Positions 53,935 to 60,860 of a stretch of 64,000 nt of DNA are shown here, piece by piece; within the stretch, counting starts at the first letter, position 1, and each line of letters starts with the position of its first letter. Under the pieces are notes generated by a model. That model was not told where the DNA came from. It worked only from the letters and a program-made list of their open reading frames with translations, and made no database searches. The DNA is taken from positions 62,001-126,000 of the forward strand of contig CAWKJX010000011.1 in assembly GCA_963850095.1 (NCBI GenBank), given 5' to 3'. Position numbers and translations under genes: made by a program. This DNA comes from Bog-473 sp963850095. Lineage in GTDB: Bacteria > Actinomycetota > Acidimicrobiia > Acidimicrobiales > RAAP-2.

Positions 53935-54837
53935 GTGGAGACCGTCGGCACCCGCGCCGCCTGCCGGCAGCTGCTCGACACCGGGCGCGCCGCCGGGCGC
54001 TCCGTCGGCCTCGTGCCGACCATGGGGGCGCTGCACGAGGGGCACATCGCGCTCATGACGCAGGCGCGGGCGGAGTGCGACGTGGTCGCCGTGAGCATTT
54101 TCGTCAACCCGCTGCAGTTCGGCGACCCCGACGACATCTCCAACTACCCGCGCACCCTCGAGCGTGACCTGCTCGTGTGCACCGAGGCGGGTGTCGACGT
54201 GGTCTTCGTCCCGTCGGTGGAGGAGATGTACCCGTCGTGGCCCGAGCCACCGTCGACCACGGTCGCCGTGTCCGGCCTCACCGACGCCTGGGAGGGGGCG
54301 GCGCGCCCCGGCCACTTCGACGGCGTGGCCACCGTGGTGGCCAAGCTGTTCGCCATCGCCGGGCCCTGCCGCGCCTACTTCGGACAGAAGGATTTCCAAC
54401 AGCTGGCCGTGGTGCGGCGGATGACGCGGGACCTCTCGCTGCCGGTCGAGGTGGTGGGGTGCCCGACCGTGCGCGAGGCCGACGGCCTCGCGCTCTCGAG
54501 CCGCAACGTGCGCCTCTCGCCCGAGGAGCGCCACGCCGCGCTGGCGCTGCCGCTGGCGCTGGCCGCCGGGCGGTCCGCCGTGGCCGCCGGCGAGCGAGAC
54601 GCGGCCGTCGTGGCCGCCGCCATGCGGGCGGTGGTCGAGGCCGAGCCGCTGGCCGCGCTGGACTACGCCGCGGCCGTCGACGCCGCCACGCTGGTCGAGG
54701 CGGGCGCCATCGAGGACCCGGACACGGTGCGACTGCTGGTGGCGGCGCTCGTCGGGCCGGTCCGTCTGATCGACAACAGCGCGGCGGTTGCCGCGGAGAG
54801 GGCCGACCGGGCCCGCCAACTCGAAAGGATCGGTTGA
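53935..54837 (+). CDS. panC: Pantoate--beta-alanine ligase
   Basis: A 300-residue enzyme with VPTMGALHEGH (HIGH-like), VSIFVNPLQFG, AYFGQKDFQQLAVV and GLALSSRN (KMSKS-like region). It activates pantoate with ATP and joins it to beta-alanine. GTG start at 53935. panD follows after 4 bases. Confidence 0.95.
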   Translation: METVGTRAACRQLLDTGRAAGRSVGLVPTMGALHEGHIALMTQARAECDVVAVSIFVNPLQFGDPDDISNYPRTLERDLLVCTEAGVDVVFVPSVEEMYPSWPEPPSTTVAVSGLTDAWEGAARPGHFDGVATVVAKLFAIAGPCRAYFGQKDFQQLAVVRRMTRDLSLPVEVVGCPTVREADGLALSSRNVRLSPEERHAALALPLALAAGRSAVAAGERDAAVVAAAMRAVVEAEPLAALDYAAAVDAATLVEAGAIEDPDTVRLLVAALVGPVRLIDNSAAVAAERADRARQLERIG

Positions 54838-54841
54838 GCCG

Positions 54842-55240
54842 ATGCGCCGCCGCATGATGAAGTCCAAGATCCACCGGGCCACCGTGACCGGGGCCAACCT
54901 CAACTACGTGGGCTCCGTGTCCATCGACACCGAGCTCATGGCGCTGGCCGACATAGTCCCCTACGAGCAGGTGGCCGTTCTCGACATCGACAACGGAGCA
55001 CGCTTCGAGACCTACGCCATCGAGGGTGAGCGGGGGCAGATCTGCCTCAACGGGGCCGCCGCCCGTCTGGTGGCACCGGGCGACAAGGTGATCGTCATCA
55101 CCTACGCCGACTACGAGCGCGCCGAGCTCGAGAGCTACGTCCCGCGGGTGGTGCACGTCGACGGGCGCAACCGGGTGATCGACGAGGTGTCGGCCCGCCT
55201 CGATGCCGAGCTGTCGGCGCCCCTGACCGAACCGGCGTGA
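54842..55240 (+). CDS. panD: Aspartate 1-decarboxylase
   Basis: A 132-residue proenzyme. The ATG at 54842 gives KSKIHRATVT at residues 7-16 and the self-cleavage site G24-S25 in YVGSVSID, exactly the family register, which fixes the start even though the frame is open upstream. Cleavage makes the pyruvoyl cofactor; the enzyme makes beta-alanine for panC. Overlaps nadB by 4 bases. Confidence 0.96.
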   Translation: MRRRMMKSKIHRATVTGANLNYVGSVSIDTELMALADIVPYEQVAVLDIDNGARFETYAIEGERGQICLNGAAARLVAPGDKVIVITYADYERAELESYVPRVVHVDGRNRVIDEVSARLDAELSAPLTEPA

Positions 55241-56838
55241 GCGGCGGGGCCGGCGCACCGCCGGGTCCCTTCGACGTCCTGGTCCTGGGCAGCGGCGTCG
55301 CCGGCCTGTCCGCCGCGGTCCGGCTCGCCGGGTCGTCGTCGCTCGGCGTCCTGACCAAGGGCGTGCTCTCGCAGTCGGCCACGCGCTGGGCCCAGGGGGG
55401 CGTCGCCGCGGTCCTGGGGGGCGACGAGGACTCGACCGACCTGCACCTGGCCGACACGCTGGCCGCCGGCGCCGGCCTGTGCGACGAGGAGGCGGTGCGC
55501 ATTCTCGTCAACGAGGGCCCCGGACGTGTGCACGAGCTGATCGCACTGGGCGTCGAGTTCGACCGCGAGGCCACCGGCTCGCTGTCGCTGGCCCGCGAGG
55601 GCGGTCACTCCCGGCCCCGCGTCGTGCATGCCGGCGGCGCGGCGACGGGCGCCGAGGTGGAGCGGGCCCTCGTCGACGCCACCTACCGCTCGGCCGGCGC
55701 CGTGCTCGAGGGCTGGTTCGCGCTCGACCTGATCGTCGAGGGCGGCCGCTGCGTCGGCGTGACCGCGTGGCCGCCCGGTGCCGCCGGCCCGGTCGAGGTG
55801 CGGGCGGCCCACGTCGTCCTGGCCACGGGCGGCGCCGGTCAGCTCTTCTCCGTCACCACCAACCCGGCCGAGTCCACCGGCGACGGTGTGGCCATGGCCC
55901 TGCGTGCCGGCGTGGCCACGGCCGACGTCGAGTTCGTCCAGTTCCACCCCACCGCGCTGCACCATCCGGCCATGCCGCGCCCGCTCCTCTCCGAGGCCCT
56001 GCGCGGCCACGGGGCGCTCCTGCGCGACCGTGACGGCGAGCGCTTCGTCGACGAGCTGGCGCGGCGCGACGTGGTGAGCCGGGCCATGGCGGCGCGGATG
56101 GTCGAGCAGGGCGTCGACCACCTCTGGCTCGATGCGACCGGGCTCGAACGCTTCTCCCAGCGCTTCCCGACGATTGCCGCCTCCCTCGCCTCCATCGGGC
56201 TCGATCCGCAGAGCGACTGGCTCCCCATCGCGCCGGCGGCCCACCACCTCTCGGGCGGCGTCGTCACCGACCTGTGGGGCGCCACCGCGCTGCCCGGCCT
56301 GTGGGCCGTGGGCGAGGTGGCCTGCACCGGCGTGCACGGGGCCAACCGCCTGGCTTCGAACTCGCTGCTCGAGGGCATGGTCTTCGGCGCCCGCCTGGCC
56401 GAGCGCATCGTGTCCGGTCAGGCCCGGCCCGAGCGCAGCGGGGCGCTGCGTGCCGTCCTCGGCGCCGACCCCGTCGACGGCATCGGCTGCACGCGCGTGG
56501 CCGCCCGGGCGCCCCTGGCCTCCGGCGGCGCGGCGGACGGTGCCGCGCCCGACGTCACCAAGCTGCGCGACACGCTGCAGCGTGCCATGACCCGCGGCGC
56601 CGGGGTCGTGCGCAGCGCGGAGTCGCTGGCCGAGGCCCGCACCGTGGTGGAGGACACGGCCGCCGCGCTCGGGTCCCCCGCGTCGGTGGCGGCCGGGGAG
56701 CTGACCAACCTCCTGCACGTGGCCGACGCGCTCCTGGCCTCCGCCGACCTGCGCACCGAGAGCCGTGGGGCCCACGCCCGGCGCGAGTACCCCGAGACGG
56801 ATCCGGCCTGGCGCCGGCGCCTGGTGCACGGGGCATGA
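55237..56838 (+). CDS. nadB: L-aspartate oxidase
   Basis: A 533-residue flavoprotein of the succinate-dehydrogenase/fumarate-reductase family. FAD motif VLVLGSGVAGLSAA, SATRWAQGGVAAV, REGGHSRPRVVHAGG (catalytic histidine-arginine region), FVQFHPTALH and ACTGVHGANRLASNSLLEG. It oxidises aspartate to iminoaspartate for quinolinate synthesis; nadA is not in the window. It joins nadC between panD and coaX, an insertion relative to the mycobacterial order. Confidence 0.95.
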   Translation: MSGGAGAPPGPFDVLVLGSGVAGLSAAVRLAGSSSLGVLTKGVLSQSATRWAQGGVAAVLGGDEDSTDLHLADTLAAGAGLCDEEAVRILVNEGPGRVHELIALGVEFDREATGSLSLAREGGHSRPRVVHAGGAATGAEVERALVDATYRSAGAVLEGWFALDLIVEGGRCVGVTAWPPGAAGPVEVRAAHVVLATGGAGQLFSVTTNPAESTGDGVAMALRAGVATADVEFVQFHPTALHHPAMPRPLLSEALRGHGALLRDRDGERFVDELARRDVVSRAMAARMVEQGVDHLWLDATGLERFSQRFPTIAASLASIGLDPQSDWLPIAPAAHHLSGGVVTDLWGATALPGLWAVGEVACTGVHGANRLASNSLLEGMVFGARLAERIVSGQARPERSGALRAVLGADPVDGIGCTRVAARAPLASGGAADGAAPDVTKLRDTLQRAMTRGAGVVRSAESLAEARTVVEDTAAALGSPASVAAGELTNLLHVADALLASADLRTESRGAHARREYPETDPAWRRRLVHGA

Positions 56839-57704
56839 CAGGCGACGAGGACTACCGGCGGGCCGTCACCGAGGCGGTCGAGCGCGCCCTGGCCGAGGAC
56901 CTGGGGCCCGAAGGCGACCTGACCGCGGCGTTGGTGCCCGAGTCCGCCACCGCCCGCTTCGTCCTGCGCGCCCGCCGGGCGGGCACCCTGGCCGGCCGGG
57001 CCCCGGCCGACGAGACCTTCCGGCGCGTCGGGCCCGACCTCAGCGTCGTGTGGCACGCGTCGGACGGCGACGAGCTGAAGCCGGGCGACACGGTCGCCGA
57101 GATTGCGGGCCCGCTGCGCCCCGTCCTCACCGCCGAGCGCACAGCGCTGAACTTCCTGGGCCACCTCTCGGGCATCGCGACCCTGACGGCGCGCTTCGTC
57201 GCCGCGGCCCATGAGCGCAACCCGGCCGTCGCCATCCTCGATACGCGCAAGACCACGCCCGGCCTCCGCCTCCTCGAGAAGGCGGCCGTGCGCGCCGGCG
57301 GTGGCACCAGCCACCGGGCCGGGCTTTCCGAGGCCGTGCTGGTCAAGGACAACCACCTGGCCGGCATCGGCATCACCGAGGCCGTGGGTCGAGCCCGCAC
57401 GCTGTGGCCGGGACGATTGGTCGAAATTGAGTGCGACGCGCTCGAGCAGGTGGCTGAGGCGGCACGGGCCGGCGCCGACGCCGTGCTGCTCGACAACATG
57501 GACCCCGCCACGGTGGTCGAGGCCATCGGGGTGGCCCAGGTCGAGGCGCCGGGCGCCGTCCTCACCGAGGTGTCCGGCGGGATCACCCTGGAGACCATCG
57601 GCGCGTACGCGGCGGCGGGCCCGGACCGCATTTCGGTCGGTGCGCTGACGCACTCGGCCACCGTGCTCGACCTCGGACTCGATCTGGTCCGGACGGGCGG
57701 CTGA
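56835..57704 (+). CDS. nadC: Nicotinate-nucleotide pyrophosphorylase (quinolinate PRTase)
   Basis: A 289-residue enzyme. The motifs ALAEDLGPEGDLT, ERTALNFLGHLSGIAT, LDTRKTTPGLRLLEKAAVRAGGG-type segment (start LDTRKTTPGLR) and VLVKDNHLAGIG are complete. It converts quinolinate and PRPP to nicotinate mononucleotide, which NadE ultimately serves. The ATG overlaps the nadB stop (ATGA). Confidence 0.95.
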   Translation: MTGDEDYRRAVTEAVERALAEDLGPEGDLTAALVPESATARFVLRARRAGTLAGRAPADETFRRVGPDLSVVWHASDGDELKPGDTVAEIAGPLRPVLTAERTALNFLGHLSGIATLTARFVAAAHERNPAVAILDTRKTTPGLRLLEKAAVRAGGGTSHRAGLSEAVLVKDNHLAGIGITEAVGRARTLWPGRLVEIECDALEQVAEAARAGADAVLLDNMDPATVVEAIGVAQVEAPGAVLTEVSGGITLETIGAYAAAGPDRISVGALTHSATVLDLGLDLVRTGG

Positions 57705-57706
57705 AC

Positions 57707-58570
57707 ATGCTCCTCGTCATCGACGTCGGCAACACCGAGACCGTCATCGGTCTCTACACGCGCGAAGACACCGACACGGTGCCGGTCGTAGACCAAGACG
57801 GGGGTGTCGGCGTCGGTGTCGGCATCGGCACCGAGCGCGACACCAAGGCGCCGGCCGGCCTCACCCACCACTGGCGCCTCTCCACCGTCGGGACCCGGAC
57901 GCCGGACGAGCACGCCGTCCTCCTCACGCAGCTGCTCGACCTCGAGGGTCTCGACATCGCCACGTCCGTGTCCGGCATGGCCATCAGCTCGTCCGTCCCG
58001 CACGTCACGGCCGAGCTGCGCCAGATGGCCTCGCGCTGGTTCGCCGACCTGCCCTGCGTGGTGCTCGGACCGGGCACCAAGAGCGGCATGGCCATCCTCT
58101 ACGACAACCCCAAGGAGGTGGGAGCCGACCGCATTGCCGACGCCGTCGGGGCCTTCGACCTCTACGGCGGGCCCTGCATTGTCGTCGACATGGGCACGGC
58201 CACGACCGTGGAGGCGATCAGCGCCAAGGGGGAGTACCTGGGCGGCGCCATCACGCCGGGCGTGGCCATAAGCCTCGACGCGCTGTACCAGCAGGCGGCG
58301 GCGCTGCGCCGCGTCGAACTGGTGGAGCCGAGGAGCGTGATCGGGCGGTCGACGGTGGAGTCCATTGAGTCGGGGACGCTCTACGGCTTCGCCGGGCTGG
58401 TCGACGGCCTGGCCCGCCGCTTCATGGAGGAGCTGGGCGAGTCGACCGTGGTGGCCACCGGCGGCTTCAGCTCACTCATCGCGCCGTACTCGGAGACCAT
58501 CGAGCATGTGGAGCCCTGGCTGACGCTGCACGGCCTGCGCATCGTGTACGAGCGCAACGTGGGCGTCTGA
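57707..58570 (+). CDS. coaX: Type III pantothenate kinase with an N-terminal insertion
   Basis: A 287-residue CoaX. DVGNTETVIGLYT at the N-terminus (phosphate-binding), GADRIADAVGA with the catalytic aspartate, VVDMGTATTVEAI and GGAITPGVAIS. Residues 18-50 hold an insertion rich in aspartate, valine and glycine (with GVGVGVGIG) between the first strands, absent from usual CoaX. It phosphorylates the pantothenate made by PanC. Two bases after nadC. Confidence 0.92.
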   Translation: MLLVIDVGNTETVIGLYTREDTDTVPVVDQDGGVGVGVGIGTERDTKAPAGLTHHWRLSTVGTRTPDEHAVLLTQLLDLEGLDIATSVSGMAISSSVPHVTAELRQMASRWFADLPCVVLGPGTKSGMAILYDNPKEVGADRIADAVGAFDLYGGPCIVVDMGTATTVEAISAKGEYLGGAITPGVAISLDALYQQAAALRRVELVEPRSVIGRSTVESIESGTLYGFAGLVDGLARRFMEELGESTVVATGGFSSLIAPYSETIEHVEPWLTLHGLRIVYERNVGV

Positions 58571-58615
58571 TTCTTCAACCGTTCTTAGGCCACGGCGGCT
58601 TTTCTCACACCCGCA

Positions 58616-58631
58616 TTACAGGATCCTCACA
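58616..58631 (+). promoter_or_regulatory. Shared upstream motif, copy 1
   Basis: TTACAGGATCCTCACA, 86 bases before the first secreted coiled-coil gene. A near-identical motif precedes the second gene. Here the element CTCACAC occurs also 22 bases earlier (58604-58610), giving a direct repeat two helical turns apart, which suggests a regulator site. Confidence 0.5.
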
Positions 58632-58716
58632 CTCGGGGCTCAGGGTGGGACGTACCGCCGGAAGGGCGGAACGGCGTGCAGAGAGCAGGCCGAGAAGTCC
58701 CTAAGGAGAATCGATC

Positions 58717-59076
58717 ATGCTGCGCAAAATCATCGCTGGAACCGCTGCCGTCGGCGCCCTGACTTTCGGTGCGGCCGGCATCGCCGGAGCGTCCACCCCG
58801 ACCACGCCTGCGCCGTCCGGCGGCACGAACACGGCGGCGGTGTGCGCCAAGCTGCCCGCCCTCGAGTCGAAGGTGCAGGCCCGCGAGGCCAAGATCAACG
58901 CCCTGCTGCCCAAGGTCCAGGCCCGCGAGGCCAAGCTGAAGGGCGAAGGCAAGACGACGCGGGCCAACCACCTGGCCGCCCGTGTGACCAGGATCGGCAA
59001 CCGCGAAACCAAGGCCAACGCCCGGTTGGCCAAGGCCGAGGCCAAGTGCGGGACCACCAGCTCGAGCGCCAGCTGA
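58717..59076 (+). CDS. Small secreted two-cysteine coiled-coil protein
   Basis: A 119-residue protein with a signal peptide (MLRKIIAGTAAVGALTFGAA; cleavage after AGA at about 25), a threonine/proline-rich linker and a highly charged alpha-helical region with repeated KVQAREAKI/KVQAREAKL heptad-like units. Cysteines C43 and C111 bracket the helical region and are probably disulfide-bonded. Ribosome binding site AAGGAG 9 bases upstream. A paralogue follows. No known domain; an extracellular structural or inhibitor role is possible. Confidence 0.75.
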   Translation: MLRKIIAGTAAVGALTFGAAGIAGASTPTTPAPSGGTNTAAVCAKLPALESKVQAREAKINALLPKVQAREAKLKGEGKTTRANHLAARVTRIGNRETKANARLAKAEAKCGTTSSSAS

Positions 59077-59171
59077 TCTCGTCTCGCTGAGATCGCTCGA
59101 GGTGCGGTCACCGGCCCGGGATTGCCCGTGGCGGTGGCCGCACCGGCGCGTCGGGATCCTCACGGCCCCTT

Positions 59172-59187
59172 TTACAGATTCCTCACA
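59172..59187 (+). promoter_or_regulatory. Shared upstream motif, copy 2
   Basis: TTACAGATTCCTCACA, 78 bases before the second secreted coiled-coil gene. It differs from the first copy at 2 of 16 positions, and the sequence around it is otherwise dissimilar, so the motif itself appears conserved. Confidence 0.5.
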
Positions 59188-59264
59188 TCTGGCGTGCACA
59201 GTGGGTCCAGCGCCGACCCGCCGGCGGGCGGCGCACCAGTCGCAGGCGAGGAGGAAACGGGAGC

Positions 59265-59696
59265 ATGGTTCGGAACATCATCGCAGGCACGGCGCTGGCC
59301 GGAGCTCTGACGCTGGGAGTGGCCGGCACGGCCGGAGCCGGAGCGGCCACGCCGAGCGGCGGCACCGGCGGCACCGGCGGCACCGGCGGCACGACCGCGG
59401 CGGCCGCGGCCGTGTGCTCCCGGCTGTCCAAGCTCGAGGCCCGGGTGCAGAAGTTCGAGAACGCCGTCGAGGCCCGCGTCCCCAAGGCCGAGGCCCGGGA
59501 GGCGAAGTTGAAGGCGGCCGGTCACGACAAGTTGGCTACCGCCATCGCCAACCGCATCTCCAAGGTGCAGGCCCGCGAGACCAAGATCAACGCCCGGCTG
59601 TCCAAGGTCCGAGCCAAGTGCGGGAACGCCGGCGCCGGCTCCAGCTCGAACTCGAGCTCCAGTGGCTCCGTCGGGACCACCGGCAACACCCTGTAG
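59265..59696 (+). CDS. Small secreted two-cysteine coiled-coil protein, paralogue
   Basis: A 143-residue paralogue of the preceding protein: signal peptide (VRNIIAGTALAGALTLGVAG), a linker with GGT repeats, a charged helical region (RLSKLEARVQKFENAV, KVQARETKINARLSKVRAK) and a serine/glycine tail. Cysteines C51 and C119 are 68 residues apart, exactly the spacing in the first protein. GAGGAG about 10 bases before the ATG. Function unknown. Confidence 0.75.
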   Translation: MVRNIIAGTALAGALTLGVAGTAGAGAATPSGGTGGTGGTGGTTAAAAAVCSRLSKLEARVQKFENAVEARVPKAEAREAKLKAAGHDKLATAIANRISKVQARETKINARLSKVRAKCGNAGAGSSSNSSSSGSVGTTGNTL

Positions 59697-59702
59697 CGGG
59701 AC

Positions 59703-60677
59703 TCAGCCGGGAAGGTCGCTCAGCAATTCCGCCGCCAGCCGGGAGAGCCCGTCGCGCAGTTCGGGCTGGACGATGCCGGCGGTGGCGGCCTGGGCCTCGG
59801 AGACGTAGGCGCGGGCACTCGTGACCGACTCGGCGATGGCACCCGTGCCCATGACGATGGCACGGGCCTTGTCCCGTTCGGGCTGAGCCAGCGGCTGCCC
59901 GAGCAGCGCGCGCAAGTCGGGTCCGGCATCGGGGTCGGCCAGGGCCAGGAGCGCCGGCAGCGTGTAGATGCCCTCGGCCAGGTCCTGTCCCGGGGGCTTC
60001 TTGAGCTCGCCGTCGGTGGCCGTGATGTCGAGGATGTCGTCGCGCACCTGGAACACCATGCCGAACTTGCGCCCGAACTCGGTGCACGCCTCGACTTCGG
60101 CGGTCGGCAACCCGCCCGTGAGCGCTCCGATGCGGCACGAGGTGGCCATGAGGGCGGCCGTCTTGCCGCTGATCGAATCGATGTAGTCCTGACGGCTGCG
60201 CCCTATTTGGAAGGCGGAGCGCACCTCGGTGACCTGCCCCTGGCAGAGCCGGCCGAGTGTGTCGGCCAACAGGGCCGCAATTTCCGTGCCGAGGCTGGCG
60301 GCAATGGCGGCGGAGCGGGCCAGCAGGTAGTCGCCGGCCACGATGGCGACCAGGTTCCCGAAGCGGCTGTTCACGCTCTCCACGTTGCGCCGGATCGTGG
60401 CCTCGTCGATGACGTCGTCGTGGTAGAGGGAGGCCAGGTGGACGAGCTCGACCGCCACCCCCCCCATCAGGTCGTCCTCGGTGGCCTCCCGGCTGCCTCC
60501 GGTGGCCGTGGCCAGGGACAACAGCGGCCGGAGGCGCTTGCCGCCGGCCGCGATGAGGTGGGTCGTGACCTCGTCGAGGAAGCCGTCTCCGGTCACGACA
60601 GAGGCGGTGAGCAGGGGCTCCAGACGCTGCAGTCCCTCTTGCAGGCGGGGCAGGCCGAGGGCCTCCGTCGGGTTCAC
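59703..60677 (-). CDS. Long-chain polyprenyl diphosphate synthase
   Basis: About 324 residues from the GTG at 60677; the frame is open upstream but that part does not resemble the family. First aspartate-rich motif LYHDDVIDEA, second QVRDDILDIT, GGKRLRPLL near the N-terminus and GKTAALMA. It makes C35-C45 polyprenyl diphosphates for menaquinone side chains. Converges on the secreted protein gene with stops 6 bases apart, and is divergent from clpC. Confidence 0.92.
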   Translation of the reverse strand: MNPTEALGLPRLQEGLQRLEPLLTASVVTGDGFLDEVTTHLIAAGGKRLRPLLSLATATGGSREATEDDLMGGVAVELVHLASLYHDDVIDEATIRRNVESVNSRFGNLVAIVAGDYLLARSAAIAASLGTEIAALLADTLGRLCQGQVTEVRSAFQIGRSRQDYIDSISGKTAALMATSCRIGALTGGLPTAEVEACTEFGRKFGMVFQVRDDILDITATDGELKKPPGQDLAEGIYTLPALLALADPDAGPDLRALLGQPLAQPERDKARAIVMGTGAIAESVTSARAYVSEAQAATAGIVQPELRDGLSRLAAELLSDLPG

Positions 60678-60860
60678 TGTCCAAGACGATATGTCAACGC
60701 CCGCCAAATCCGACAACCCGCTGGTGACGGACGCGCAGGAAAGCCCAGCCTGGAAGGTTCTTCCCCCCAGACCGAGGCCCCCACGGTGCGGTCCGTTCCA
60801 ACTAAGGCCCCAGGTACACTGGACCGAGAAGCTATACAGAAGCAGAGAGAGGCGGTCAGG

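Noticed and set aside
59359..59400. Short GGCACCGGC tandem repeats
   Set aside because: They encode a glycine-glycine-threonine linker in a secreted protein; no sign of a mobile or regulatory repeat.
60815..60838. TACACT and TATACA as -10 elements for clpC
   Set aside because: Neither has a recognisable -35 element at 16-18 bases, and I saw no clear ClgR or CtsR palindrome, so no promoter feature is listed.
60207..60860. A 218-residue N-terminal extension of ClpC
   Set aside because: It is antisense to the polyprenyl diphosphate synthase gene and has no resemblance to Clp proteins; the family N-terminus begins at the GTG at 60861.
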